Counted from the first letter of the stretch, positions 1-9,045 are shown. The stretch is DNA of 64,000 nucleotides from Paenibacillus sp. JCM 10914 (GCF_001315105.1 NZ_BAZR01000017.1:41674-105673), one strand, 5' to 3'. The notes: a model not told the origin generated them from the sequence alone. A program made the numbers and translations.

Positions 1-1
1 A

Positions 2-793
2 GGGGATATTATTCAGCGCGGAGGTACCGTATTGCGGTCCGCACGTTGCGAAGAATTCAAGACGGCGGAAGGTCAGCAGAAAGGCGCTGATATTCTGAAC
101 CAGCACGGGATTGATGGTCTGGTGGTTATTGGCGGAGACGGTTCATACCAGGGTGCCAACAAACTCAGTAAATTGGGGATCAAGACGATGGGGCTGCCGG
201 GTACGATTGACAACGATATTTCTTTTACCGATTATACGATCGGTTTTGATACGGCGGTAAGCGTCGTTGTGGACGCTGTGAACAAATTGCGCGACACGAT
301 GTCATCCCATGCCCGCTCATCCGTAGTTGAGGTAATGGGACGCCACTGCGGCGATATCGCGCTGCACGCCGGACTTGCTTCGGGAGCCGAGACGATTCTG
401 GTGCCGGAAGTGGAGTATAACCTGGACGAGGTGGCTGACCGGCTGCGTGAGAATTTTGCCAAAGGCAAACGCCATAGTATCATTATTGTGGCTGAAGGCG
501 TCGGCCGCGGCGAGGATATCGTACGCGATCTTAAAGGATGCAACGCATCCATCGACGCGCGTGTGACGGTGCTTGGTCATATTCAGCGCGGTGGAGCTCC
601 AACGCCGTTCGATCGCAATCTGGCGAGCAGACTCGGAGATTTCGCTGTACGGAGCCTAATTAGCGGCGAATCCGATAAGGGCTGCGGTTTGATTAAAGGG
701 GAGCTTGTGCTGACCGATATCGATAAAGTCGTCAACACGAAGAAAGAGTTCGATCGTGACCTGTACGACTTGGCATTGCGGTTATCTCAATAA
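2..793 (+). CDS. pfkA: ATP-dependent 6-phosphofructokinase, 5' end outside window
   Basis: Glycolytic enzyme that phosphorylates fructose 6-phosphate to fructose 1,6-bisphosphate in the cytoplasm. The frame is open from base 2, reading GDIIQRGGTVLRSARC, so the first 50-odd residues lie upstream of the window. About 263 of the usual 320 residues are present. The nucleotide-binding GGDGS motif (about 131-145) and the catalytic TIDND motif (about 203-217) are intact, as is the GRHCGDIALHAGLA segment of the sugar site. The C-terminus ends in the family-typical LALRLSQ. A strong terminator follows at once, and no pyruvate kinase gene follows as it often does in Bacillota. Confidence 0.97.
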   Translation, partial: GDIIQRGGTVLRSARCEEFKTAEGQQKGADILNQHGIDGLVVIGGDGSYQGANKLSKLGIKTMGLPGTIDNDISFTDYTIGFDTAVSVVVDAVNKLRDTMSSHARSSVVEVMGRHCGDIALHAGLASGAETILVPEVEYNLDEVADRLRENFAKGKRHSIIIVAEGVGRGEDIVRDLKGCNASIDARVTVLGHIQRGGAPTPFDRNLASRLGDFAVRSLISGESDKGCGLIKGELVLTDIDKVVNTKKEFDRDLYDLALRLSQ

Positions 794-810
794 GCGTGGG
801 TAATTAAAGA

Positions 811-853
811 AGAGCAGCTTGCAGGATCTGAGATCTTGCAAGCTGCTCTTTTT
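811..853 (+). terminator. Intrinsic terminator of pfkA
   Basis: Arms AGAGCAGCTTGCAGGATCT and AGATCTTGCAAGCTGCTCT form a long stem with almost no loop, followed by a T run. It starts 18 bases after the pfkA stop codon. Confidence 0.9.
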
Positions 854-946
854 GCTGTTAGAAACGATTCGTGTACGAATTGTTCCGCCCCCGTTTGTCC
901 GGAATGGATTAGGTAATCCAACAAGAGATGCTTGGAGGAAGAAATT

Positions 947-1126
947 CCTGCAAATGTGCAGCAATTAGTGGGGCGATTGGGTAATAATTCCGAAATACTT
1001 GTAAAAGTGCAGGTTTTTTAAGCTAAATCAGGGATAATTGGACGGGAGTGGTTATAAAAACTGCATATACGCATCTTTTTACTCTGAAGCCATAGTTCCA
1101 ACGAAAAATACCTGCACATATGCATC
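947..1126. repeat. Cluster of four short imperfect palindromes in the pfkA-MATE intergenic region
   Basis: The 794-1294 stretch has no convincing gene. It holds four units of the form A-rich, CTGCA-N4/5-TGCAG-like palindrome, T-rich: 947-961 (CCTGCAAATGTGCAG), 998-1013 (CTTGTAAAAGTGCAGG), 1061-1074 (CTGCATATACGCAT) and 1111-1126 (CCTGCACATATGCATC). They are spaced 50 to 63 bases apart. The units are degenerate, and the DNA between them also shares loose GC-box/AT-box texture. This looks like a decayed array of a dispersed intergenic repeat; no function can be read from it. Confidence 0.55.
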
Positions 1127-1162
1127 CTTTGTCCGTTATTCACTCAAACAAGCGACTAACGA

Positions 1163-1220
1163 TCAAAAAAAGAAGCCATAGCGACGCGGGAGTAACATCC
1201 TAAGCATCGTTATGACTTCA
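1163..1220 (-). terminator. Intrinsic terminator of the MATE gene
   Basis: On the minus strand a 16-base stem (GAAGTCATAACGATGC with GCGTCGCTATGGCTTC, G-U pairs and one mismatch) is followed by seven T. It lies about 75 bases past the stop at 1295. Confidence 0.8.
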
Positions 1221-1294
1221 GTAGTGTACACAATCTATTCGTTAGAACCATAACCTTAAGGAATGAAACTCGCTTATGGGAGTGCCCTTCGTAT

Positions 1295-2673
1295 TTACAA
1301 TGACGAGTTCACAGCTGGAGCCAGGGATTTATCCCTGAATCTGCGCTGAATCCGTACAAGCCGGAAGAGCATCAGAACAGCTCCGACGGCAAGGCCGGCA
1401 ATCAAACCGATCCAGTAGCCGAAGGCCTGCCATTCCGTGAAGGTCGCCAGAATGTAGCCAACCGGGAGGCCGATAACCCAGAAGGACACCAAGGCTAATA
1501 TAAACGCAACATTAACGTCCTTGTAACCTCTTAACGCTCCTTGTGTTGGCGTGGCGATCGCGTCTGAAATCTGGAAGAAGATTGCGAATATAAGGAATTG
1601 CTGAATCAGCGCCACGACATGCGGCTCATTGGAATACAAACCTGCAACTTGCTGCCCGGCAGCGAGCAGAATGACAGCTGTTATGAGCGACAGGATAACG
1701 GCGGTGCTTATGCCGATCTTGGCATATTTCCAGGCATCTTTCATGCGACCGGAGCCAACTTCGTAACCGACCAGAATCGTTAAGCTCATGCATATGCTTA
1801 ACGGCAGCATGTAGAGGGTCGAGGCAAAATTCAGGGCTGCCTGATGTGCCGCGATCGTTGTTGTATCATAGCTGCTCATGAACAAGGTGACAGCGGCGAA
1901 CACGGCCGTCTCGAGGAAGATAGCAAAGCCAATCGGGATGCCGATCTTAAGAATCCCCTTCCAGGCGCTGACAGACACCTTCTGCAGTTGCCGAAAGACG
2001 TTAAATCCCGAGAACGGATTCATTCGGTGGACCGTAACGATGGCAATCGCCAATACGCTCCAATACGTTATGGCAGAAGCTACACCGGCTCCAACGCCTC
2101 CAAGGCGGGGAAATCCCCACAAACCATAAATGAATAGTGCGTTCAACCCCACATTGATCGGGAGGGTTGAAAGCGTAATGAGCATGGAGATTCGTGTCTG
2201 CCCTAGTGCATCGATGAAGCTTCTAAGAACCGTATAGGCAAAGAGTGGCACGATACCGGCCGAAATGGCCGCCAGAAATTGACCCGCGATTCGGCGAACT
2301 TCCGGTTCTAGGTTCATCGCACCAAGAATAGAAGGGACGATGGCGTAACCAATCCCCAGAACGATTAGGGCAAGGAGGATGGAGAGCAGAGTGCCTGATT
2401 GACTTGATAGGCGACCTTTCCTTCTTGCTTGGCGCCGATTAGCTGCGATACGATGGGCGTAATCGCCATCAGGATTCCGCTTAACCCGGTTTGTACCGGA
2501 ATCCAGATGCTGGTTGCAATGGCAACGCCAGCGAGATCGACAGAACTGAATTTGCCGGACATGTTCGTGTCGAAAAAAGTGATGGCGGACAACGCAAGCT
2601 GGGTGATCAATATCGGAATCAGAATGATAGCGAACTGTTTCAGCTTGCCGCCGGTCGTGGTTGTTGGTTGCAT
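1295..2673 (-). pseudogene. MATE family multidrug/Na+ antiporter, frameshifted (one base missing near 2394)
   Basis: Integral membrane exporter of the MATE family, about 459 residues when joined, which is the usual size. The N-terminal piece (2365-2673) contains the first helices and reads ...ITPIVSQLIGAKQEGKVAYQVNQ. It then runs out of frame, and the C-terminal piece (1295-2317) continues with the remaining helices. Restoring one G in the run at 2394-2395 (minus strand CAGGGCACT instead of CAGGCACT) gives VNQGTLLSILLALIVLG and joins both pieces without a gap. No other lesion is seen, so the break is more likely a sequence error than decay. The operator-like palindrome at 2776-2807 overlaps its probable promoter. 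The substrate cannot be told. Confidence 0.88.
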
Positions 2674-2775
2674 GATGGGGATAAACCTCTCTCTTATGAA
2701 ATGGATGCCGCAGCGTACCCGTTATATGGCTGGGATTCCCAGCCTACAATACTTCCTTAGGGAGCTGTCCGTTAG

Positions 2776-2807
2776 AGCTTACATCAACCTGCAGGTCAAT
2801 GTAAGCT
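2776..2807. promoter_or_regulatory. 32-bp imperfect palindrome over the MATE promoter (probable repressor/MerR-type operator)
   Basis: Half-sites AGCTTACATCAACCTG and CAGGTCAATGTAAGCT are inverted repeats that agree at 14 of 16 positions. On the minus strand a -35-like TTGACC within the palindrome is followed after 17 bases by TCTAAC, so the palindrome would cover the -35/spacer region of the MATE promoter. Long dyads over the spacer are typical of MerR-family control of drug exporters. Which regulator binds is not shown. Confidence 0.6.
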
Positions 2808-2871
2808 TTATATTCTTATCATAGCACCTGGTGTCAAGCTGGACGCATGGAAAGAAGAGAAGAGGAGCCCA

Positions 2872-2910
2872 AACGAAAAGAAGGACAACCCTTGCTAGAG
2901 GTTGTCCTTC
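2872..2910 (-). terminator. Intrinsic terminator of the exported glycosidase-like gene
   Basis: Minus strand stem AAGGACAACC / GGTTGTCCTT with an 8-9 base loop and a CTTTT tail, a few bases past the stop at 2915. Confidence 0.85.
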
Positions 2911-2914
2911 TTGG

Positions 2915-4108
2915 TTATTCACCCGTTGTCACGTATTCCACGTTCGGCGTATAGCGGTTGGACGCATTCCAGAGCAGAAACTCATCGACGCCCGTGTCAT
3001 TCAGAGCACGAATCTGTTCTTCTATCTCTTTCTTGCCATATTTGGCATAATTGCCGTTTCCAAGCCAGCTGGCCGTGAAGTCCTGAATCCATGGCCGAAT
3101 GATCGGCTTCTTCTCATCCAACTCGTCCAGCTTCTTATGCGTGTCTTCCATGGAGCCTTTTATCGTCTGGTAAGGAGCCTTATCCGGTACCGGGGACCCG
3201 AACCAGCCAGCCGTGTAATGGCTTGGATAGACCATGGGGCTAATGATGTCGACATTCTTGGAAATCTTGACGAAATCCTGTCCAATGCCCTCGGCTGCGG
3301 GTACCGAAGCGGCGTAACCGAAAATATCAACCGATACGCGAATGCCCAGCGGTGCCAGTTCTTCACGGGCATATTGCACGAAATCGGACACGACGTCCAC
3401 ACGTGATTGCTCCGTCTTGGTGTATTTCAGCGAGTCTGCGCGCTTCTCGAATCCTTCGGGAAAACGCACATAATCAAACTGAATTTCCTTAAATCCAAGC
3501 TTCGCCGCTTCTTTGGCGATTTCAATGTTATAATCCCACACTTCCTTACTGTACGGATTAACGAAGCTGTCGCCGCCGCTGTTGCTCCATACGCTTCCAT
3601 CGCCGTGACGGAAGGAGAGTTCCGGATTCTTCTTGGCGAGGATGGTATCCTTGAACACAACGACACGTGCGATCGGATAGATATCGTGTTTCTCCAGGCG
3701 TTTCATCAATTGCTGGATATCTCCGATGAAGGGCTGAGACTTTCCGAGTTCTTGCAGCTTCGGATTATCTGTCTTGTACGTTATGTATCCCTCATCGTCC
3801 TTGATATCAATTACCATCGCATTAAGATCAGTTTGATCCAATAAATCGACAAGCTGATTCATGCGGGACCCCCCTGCGCTGTAGGCTGTTACATAAATGC
3901 CCTTAACCTTAGGCGCATCCATTTGCGGATCAAGTTCCGTTGTATTGGGTTTGATGTCGTCCTGACCTTGCTGGTTTTGATGCTTGTTCTGGATAAGTAT
4001 CGTATTCAATGAGGCCGTAAGTTTGCTGGATGCGCTAACATCCTGTGGACCTGAGCCGCCACTAAAGCCTGCAGTGGCCAACATAAGCAGTGCCAAGATG
4101 ATATTCAT
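2915..4108 (-). CDS. Exported putative glycoside hydrolase (DUF4015-type TIM barrel)
   Basis: Protein of about 397 residues with an N-terminal signal/anchor segment (MNIILALLMLATAGFSGGSG) and a long domain beginning KVKGIYVTAYSAGG. Segments such as NAMVIDIKDDEGYITYKT, EIQFDYVRFPEG and DIISPMVYPSHYT mark it as the putative glycoside hydrolase family often labelled DUF4015. The start at 4108 is chosen because an AGGGAGAG ribosome binding site lies just upstream; an ATG eight codons earlier lacks one. It is expected outside the membrane, acting on a wall or matrix polysaccharide, but the substrate is unknown. It is monocistronic, with its own terminator. Confidence 0.88.
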   Translation of the reverse strand: MNIILALLMLATAGFSGGSGPQDVSASSKLTASLNTILIQNKHQNQQGQDDIKPNTTELDPQMDAPKVKGIYVTAYSAGGSRMNQLVDLLDQTDLNAMVIDIKDDEGYITYKTDNPKLQELGKSQPFIGDIQQLMKRLEKHDIYPIARVVVFKDTILAKKNPELSFRHGDGSVWSNSGGDSFVNPYSKEVWDYNIEIAKEAAKLGFKEIQFDYVRFPEGFEKRADSLKYTKTEQSRVDVVSDFVQYAREELAPLGIRVSVDIFGYAASVPAAEGIGQDFVKISKNVDIISPMVYPSHYTAGWFGSPVPDKAPYQTIKGSMEDTHKKLDELDEKKPIIRPWIQDFTASWLGNGNYAKYGKKEIEEQIRALNDTGVDEFLLWNASNRYTPNVEYVTTGE

Positions 4109-4356
4109 AATTACTCTCTCCCTTGTGTACATTCACATCACGATTATAAAGGATCGCCAACTTGCAAAAAGAACAGGATTGTTACACAATCCATAAGAAC
4201 TTGGGTCGTGTGGCAGGCATATTTTGTACATTAAACAGGTGAATGGCGTTCTAAACGAAAAAATCCGTTTTTTTTGGTAGCGGGTGTTGAATTTTCACAA
4301 TAAATGGTGAGGGAGTGACTAGAGGGATTGAAGTTTCTTTAGTATAGGTTATTTGC

Positions 4357-4408
4357 TAAAAAAAAATGCCGCTCATCCTCCACTAAACAGTGGAAGAAGA
4401 ACGGCATT
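4357..4408 (-). terminator. Intrinsic terminator downstream of the small gene at 4442
   Basis: Minus strand stem starting AATGCCG and ending CGGCATT, with an extended arm containing TTCCAC/GTGGA, followed by nine T. Confidence 0.85.
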
Positions 4409-4441
4409 CGCCTTGCAGTTATCAGGTCTTGCAGTAACATA

Positions 4442-4636
4442 TTAATGAAGCGGTGTCTGACTCTGATGCTCGCAAATGCTGAACTGAATAATTTCCAGGG
4501 CATCATCCTGCTCAAGAATACTCAGTCCATCCCTAAGAACGATCATGGAATTGAGCTCGTTCTGTCTGAAGAAGGGTATCATTTCCGGGAACCATTTCAT
4601 GACGATTTGTGACAATTTTACCGTTTCCATTTCCAT
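4442..4636 (-). CDS. Small conserved-looking hypothetical protein
   Basis: Sixty-four-residue soluble protein starting MEMETVKLSQIVMKWFP. The start at 4636 is supported by a GGAAAGGGTGAT ribosome binding site; the longer frame to 4699 has none. A good terminator follows. The sequence is acidic with an amphipathic helical look and ends with SICEHQSQTPLH. I do not recognise a family. Regular start signals and its own terminator make it a credible gene. Confidence 0.6.
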   Translation of the reverse strand: MEMETVKLSQIVMKWFPEMIPFFRQNELNSMIVLRDGLSILEQDDALEIIQFSICEHQSQTPLH

Positions 4637-4809
4637 AAAAATCACCCTTTCCTTCCAGTTTTGGTTAGGCAGGACGTCTTCAGTAAAACGGAAAAACAAT
4701 TAAAATTGGGCCAATGAGAGATGCCCGGGAAACAGATCTCATGAATATTGTAGGAACCGCGCACGAATATTATACCACAAATTTGCCGCTTACTCACAGG
4801 GGCATTGAT

Positions 4810-5631
4810 TTAATTCTTGCGGAATTGACCCATGACTGCCGTCGTTTCCACAATGTTGACGAAGGCGTCGGGATCGGTCTCGGTAATGATCTGCTTCAAT
4901 TCCACCAGTTCATATCGTGTAGTCACCGTCATAAGCATATCCTTGTCTTTGTGGCTAAAGGCTCCTTGCGTCTTGATCTTGGTAATACCGCGCGGTCGTT
5001 TTAGCAATTTTTCAAGCAATGCCTCGGTTTGGTTGGTCACGATAAAGACCGTAACTTTAATATGGCTAATATGTAGCATATCAATCATTCTTCCAGCTAC
5101 ATATATTGAAGCCATGGACGCAAGGGCAAGGTTCCAGTTCTGCTCCAGATACGCTACAGCGAGAATGACGACGGCGTTAAGGGTTACGAGCACACTCCCT
5201 ACAGGGAAATCACGGTACTTCGTCACGATGGAGCCGATAATATCAAAGCCGCCGGTGGAGCCGCCAACGCGAAAGGATAAGCCAGTGCCAAATCCGACCA
5301 ATACGCCGCCAAATACGGATGACAACAGCATTTCAGTAGCAACGGCTTTAACAGGAATGATCTCCAGGAAGAGGGAGGTAGCGACAACGGATACTATGCT
5401 AAGCACAACGAATCGTTTGCCTAGCTGATACCAACCTGCAATCAGGATCGGAATATTAAGCACGAAATACATAATGCTAATATTGAGCGGCGTGAAATAG
5501 CCGATGACCATCGCCACGCCGGATACGCCTCCGCTTAGCAAATGGTGGGGGATCAGGAACAGGTTGAACCCGCCTGCGATAATCAGAGCGCCCAGTACAA
5601 TGGACACATAGGACCAAAGACGCTTCAACAT
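4810..5631 (-). CDS. YitT family membrane protein (YitT/DUF2179)
   Basis: About 273 residues. The first 180 or so form five to six membrane helices with the family-typical GGVSGVAMVIGYFT and FRVGGSTGGFDIIGSIV segments (YitT/DUF161). The last 90 are a soluble DUF2179 domain (KVTVFIVTNQTEALLEKLLKRPRGITK). Transport of a small solute or ion has been proposed for this family, but the function is unknown. Start: GGGAGGTG precedes ATG at 5631 by a normal spacing; an in-frame GTG three codons upstream overlaps that site and was not chosen. It is divergent from the RNA helicase gene. Confidence 0.92.
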   Translation of the reverse strand: MLKRLWSYVSIVLGALIIAGGFNLFLIPHHLLSGGVSGVAMVIGYFTPLNISIMYFVLNIPILIAGWYQLGKRFVVLSIVSVVATSLFLEIIPVKAVATEMLLSSVFGGVLVGFGTGLSFRVGGSTGGFDIIGSIVTKYRDFPVGSVLVTLNAVVILAVAYLEQNWNLALASMASIYVAGRMIDMLHISHIKVTVFIVTNQTEALLEKLLKRPRGITKIKTQGAFSHKDKDMLMTVTTRYELVELKQIITETDPDAFVNIVETTAVMGQFRKN

Positions 5632-5915
5632 AGGAATCACCTCCCGGTTATTATGACTTGTTTAAGCTTGCTGGTATTCCAGAATTGTTTTGTGATATAA
5701 TGTATTGGATATTCTTGAGTAGTCCGTTACATTTGATAACTTTACAAGCTTATCAGGATGATTATACATTAGCCAGTCCCCATTTTCGCTGGTGTTACAA
5801 GAGAAATATACCGGTTTGCCTCGTGCAGAAAATCCTGCTGGCCAGGAAAGCCTATAAACGTTACCACTACTTAAGAATACAGAGAAGAAAGTGGATGTCC
5901 ACAGATAGAAGGAGT

Positions 5916-7535
5916 ATGAACCTATTGAAAAATTTTGCAGATTTTGGCTTGGAGCCGCGAGTGCTTCAAGCAATTACTGAGCTTGGCTTTGAGGAGGCCA
6001 CGCCGATCCAATCCCAATCGATTCCGATTGCTCTCACCGGCAAGGATATGATTGGACAAGCACAGACAGGTACAGGTAAGACAGCAGCATTCGGCCTTCC
6101 TCTCATTCACAAGATCGCCAAGGAAGAAGAGCGTATCGTCGCTCTCATCATGACGCCTACCCGTGAACTTGCCATTCAGGTTGCTGAAGAGATTGGCAAG
6201 CTTTCCCGTTTCAAGGGAATTCGTTCGTTGGCTATTTATGGCGGGCAAGATATCGGACGTCAGATTCGGGCATTGAAGAAGAAGCCTCAGATTATTATCG
6301 GCACACCTGGTCGTTTACTTGACCATATAAACAGAAAAACCATTCGTCTTGACGATGTTCAGACCGTTGTTCTGGATGAAGCGGATGAAATGCTTGACAT
6401 GGGCTTCATGGAAGATATTCAATCCATTCTCAAGCTTGTACCCGATGAGCGCCAAACTCTTCTGTTCTCCGCGACAATGCCTCCGAACATTCAGAAGCTC
6501 GCTTCGCAGTTCCTGAATGAACCTGAGCATGTATCCGTTATTCCGAAACACGTCAGCGCTCCGCTGATTGACCAAGCGTATATCGAAGTTCCAGAGCGTC
6601 AGAAATTCGAAGCGCTGAGCCGATTGCTCGATATGGAATCACCTGAGCTTGCCATCGTATTCGGACGCACCAAGCGTCGTGTTGATGAACTGGCAGAAGC
6701 GTTGCAAAAACGCGGATATTCTGCAGACGGATTGCACGGTGACCTTTCCCAGCATCAGCGCGATACCGTTATGCGCAAATTCCGTGACGGCAGCATCGAT
6801 GTGCTGGTGGCTACGGACGTTGCTGCGCGCGGTCTCGACGTATCGGGCGTAACGCATGTCGTCAACTTTGACTTGCCGCAAGATCCGGAAAGTTATGTGC
6901 ACCGTATCGGTCGTACGGGCCGCGCGGGTAAAGAAGGTACTGCATGGTCTTTCGTAACTCCTCGTGAGATGGATCACCTCTATTTCATCGAGCGCGTTAC
7001 GCGTCACCGTATCCCTCGTAAGCCTTTGCCAACGATTGCAGAAGCGATTGAAGGCAAGCAACGCATCATCGCTGAGCGCGTGCTTGAGATCATCGAGCAA
7101 GGCGAATTGACGGAATACAAAGGTCTGGCTATACAATTGCTGGAGCAATATGACTCTGTACAATTGCTGGCAGCTGCGATGAAAATCCTGACTGGTGACA
7201 AGAAGGAAGCGTCGGATATCCATCTGACACCGGAAGATCCAATCCGCGCCAAGCGCCGGAAGCCGGACATTCGCAGCGGCCGTAAGCCGAGCGGTGGTTA
7301 CGGCGGACGTAACAACAGTGGTGGCGGCTATCGTGGAGGCAATCGTGACGGTGGCAGCAGCGGTAATCGCGGCGGGTACTCCAAGGGCGGCTACAACCGT
7401 GATGGCGGAAGCAGTTACGGCAACCGCGAGGGCGGCTACAATCGCGATCGCAACAGCAGCAGCAATAGCGGAGATCGCAAGCCGCGTTCATACAGCGGCG
7501 GCGACCGTCGTCCTAACCGTGGCGGCGACGAATAA
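5916..7535 (+). CDS. DEAD-box ATP-dependent RNA helicase with RG/YGG-rich tail (CshA-like)
   Basis: Cytoplasmic RNA-remodelling ATPase used in mRNA decay, ribosome assembly and cold adaptation. Motifs in order: Q motif GFEEATPIQSQSIP, Walker A AQTGTGKT, PTRELAIQ, TPGRLLD, DEAD, SAT, ARGLDV and HRIGRTGR. The last 90 or so residues are a low-complexity tail of G, R, N, S and Y with repeated GGY and RDGG, an RNA-binding feature of CshA/DeaD-type enzymes. Start is uncertain: AAGGAG lies only one base before ATG 5916 but ten bases before TTG 5925, and ATG 5895 is also in frame. The frame stays open back to 5658, but that extension has no family similarity and is taken as leader. Confidence 0.95.
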   Translation: MNLLKNFADFGLEPRVLQAITELGFEEATPIQSQSIPIALTGKDMIGQAQTGTGKTAAFGLPLIHKIAKEEERIVALIMTPTRELAIQVAEEIGKLSRFKGIRSLAIYGGQDIGRQIRALKKKPQIIIGTPGRLLDHINRKTIRLDDVQTVVLDEADEMLDMGFMEDIQSILKLVPDERQTLLFSATMPPNIQKLASQFLNEPEHVSVIPKHVSAPLIDQAYIEVPERQKFEALSRLLDMESPELAIVFGRTKRRVDELAEALQKRGYSADGLHGDLSQHQRDTVMRKFRDGSIDVLVATDVAARGLDVSGVTHVVNFDLPQDPESYVHRIGRTGRAGKEGTAWSFVTPREMDHLYFIERVTRHRIPRKPLPTIAEAIEGKQRIIAERVLEIIEQGELTEYKGLAIQLLEQYDSVQLLAAAMKILTGDKKEASDIHLTPEDPIRAKRRKPDIRSGRKPSGGYGGRNNSGGGYRGGNRDGGSSGNRGGYSKGGYNRDGGSSYGNREGGYNRDRNSSSNSGDRKPRSYSGGDRRPNRGGDE

Positions 7536-7554
7536 GCCATAACAACAGACAAAA

Positions 7555-7602
7555 GACGAAGCAACAGCTCATCACAGATGAGCCGTTCCTCGTCTTTTTT
7601 TC
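7555..7602 (+). terminator. Intrinsic terminator of the RNA helicase gene
   Basis: Nested stems AGACGA/TCGTCT and GCTCAT/ATGAGC, followed by a T run. Confidence 0.85.
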
Positions 7603-7703
7603 ATGTGCCTGCGACGTACTTCTCAAGGAAGCAGCCATGGCCGCGCAGTTATTACCACGAATGTAGTGTATCCATTATACTGTTGCTGACAGACAAAGGG
7701 ACA

Positions 7704-7811
7704 TTAGATATAGAATGTGCTGAGGATAATAACCAGCAGGATGAAGAGAACGAGAACTATACCTGTAGTTCCTCCGTAACCGTAACCGCCAACGCCACCT
7801 ACACAAGACAT
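7704..7811 (-). CDS. YjcZ family spore-associated micro-protein
   Basis: Thirty-five residues: a short glycine/tyrosine-rich head (MSCVGGVGGYGYGG) followed by one hydrophobic helix (IVLVLFILLVIILSTFYI). This is the layout of the YjcZ family of tiny sporulation-associated membrane peptides of Bacillus and relatives, whose role is unknown. The start at 7811 is preceded by a strong AGGGAGGG ribosome binding site. It would be missed by a 60-residue cut-off; the longer open frame to 7973 is only its 5' extension. Confidence 0.85.
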   Translation of the reverse strand: MSCVGGVGGYGYGGTTGIVLVLFILLVIILSTFYI

Positions 7812-8000
7812 ATATAATCCCTCCCTCTTGTTATCAGAATTGTTGCATTGAAATGAATGGATTACGAGATATCGTATGGAAAATCGCTGCGCTCGGATTG
7901 GACACCTACCCATCGTTACGCAAATTAGGCTCTGGCAATGCATGGGCAAAATAAGGTATATTAATAGATACATGCATGATTAGAGTGAGGAGGAAATGTT

Positions 8001-8797
8001 TTGGAAATGAAAGGAGCCATGGGTGGCTTATATAGCTCACCGAGTGGATTACCCGTATTGCTTTTTCAAATATCTTGTGGGTCCTATGCGCATCGCCATT
8101 CCTGTTTATCGTCTTGACCAAATTCCTGATGGCGGTACAAACCCCGAATGCACACAATGAACAGCTGCTGTCGAATTGGATCTTGGCCATTCTGTCCCCG
8201 TTCGTTCTGTTCCCTGCCACCGCTGCCTTGTTTACGGTGGTACGTAAATGGGTGATGGGCAATCCGGATGTATCGGTATTCAAGACTTTCTTCAGCGGTT
8301 ATAAGGAAAATTACAAACAGAGCATGATCGGTGGCTTCGTATATACGCTGTTGTTCGTGATTATGTACGTGGACTACACGGTGTATATGACGCAATTGGA
8401 TGGATTCCAGTTAGTCGGCATTGTCATGTTGGTGCTGCTTATCGTCCTGTTCGTTTCCTTATTCAATTTCTTCTCCATGACGGTTCACTATGAGATGAAG
8501 ACGACACAGCTGCTTAAGAATGCGGTACTGCTGACATTAATCCGTCCTTTCCGTGTATTCTCGACTTTGGCTGGAAGCGCTATCGTCATCTATATCGGGA
8601 TGCAAATGCCAGTATTGTTCGTAATCTTCCTCTTCTGTATTATTGCACTGCTCGCCTTCTTCAACTTCTACGCGACGTTCACCAAGATGCAGGAGCAGCA
8701 GGAGAGAATGAAGCAGAAGGAAGAAGAAGAGTCGGAGACCGAGCAGGCACTGCTGGAGACAGCCGAGAAAAAAGGCGATTCCAGTTCAAAATCGTAA
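8001..8797 (+). pseudogene. DUF624 (YesL-like) membrane protein, frameshifted near 8037
   Basis: About 265 residues when joined. The gene starts at TTG 8001 behind GAGGAGG and reads MEMKGAMGGLYS, the usual opening of DUF624 proteins. One base is then missing between 8034 and 8039, and the frame resumes as TEWITRIAFSNILWVLCASPFLFIVL and runs to 8797. Four to five membrane helices are followed by a highly charged tail (KEEEESETEQALLE). DUF624 proteins often sit beside sugar uptake genes, but this one does not. The only lesion is one missing base, so the organism's gene is probably intact. Confidence 0.85.
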
Positions 8798-8806
8798 GCG
8801 GGCAGG

Positions 8807-8835
8807 TTTACTTTTCCGGCAAAACACCCTATAAT
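8807..8835 (+). promoter_or_regulatory. Sigma-A-type promoter of 6S RNA
   Basis: -35 TTTACT (8807-8812), 17-base spacer, -10 TATAAT (8830-8835). The predicted start near 8842 coincides with the 5' arm of the 6S RNA closing stem. Confidence 0.7.
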
Positions 8836-8841
8836 AAGACT

Positions 8842-9030
8842 ACATCCTGCGATGTTCGTTTCGGTTTTCCGTTGTTTTGAACCAATGACGATGTCTAGGG
8901 AGATCAATATGTAATCGTGGCTGGAAGGCCCTGTCTATAAGACATGGGGAATTCATAAGCGATTCTGCGGTCACCCACCTGCTATAGCAGGTTCGAAGAC
9001 AATGTTTACCGGACGGCATAGGCGGGTTTC
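8842..9030 (+). ncRNA. ssrS: 6S RNA
   Basis: About 190-base RNA that would bind the housekeeping sigma factor-RNA polymerase and down-regulate it in stationary phase. The 5' part CCTGCGATGTTCG and the 3' part CGGCATAGGCGGG can pair (CCTGC with GCGGG, ATG with CAT). The GATGTTCG and CGGCAT boxes match those flanking the closing stem of known 6S RNAs. The interior contains the GGTCACCCACCTGC...GCAGGTTCG hairpin. A consensus-like promoter sits just upstream and a terminator just downstream, and the stretch has no coding potential. Identification is by eye; a covariance search was not possible. Confidence 0.72.
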
Positions 9031-9045
9031 TATCAATCCATGAAT

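Noticed and set aside
782..964. 60-residue minus-strand frame after pfkA
   Set aside because: It spans the pfkA terminator and repeat DNA, has no ribosome binding site and no recognisable sequence.
5658..5915. N-terminal extension of the RNA helicase frame
   Set aside because: It resembles no helicase N-terminus, and a ribosome binding site sits right before the family-typical start.
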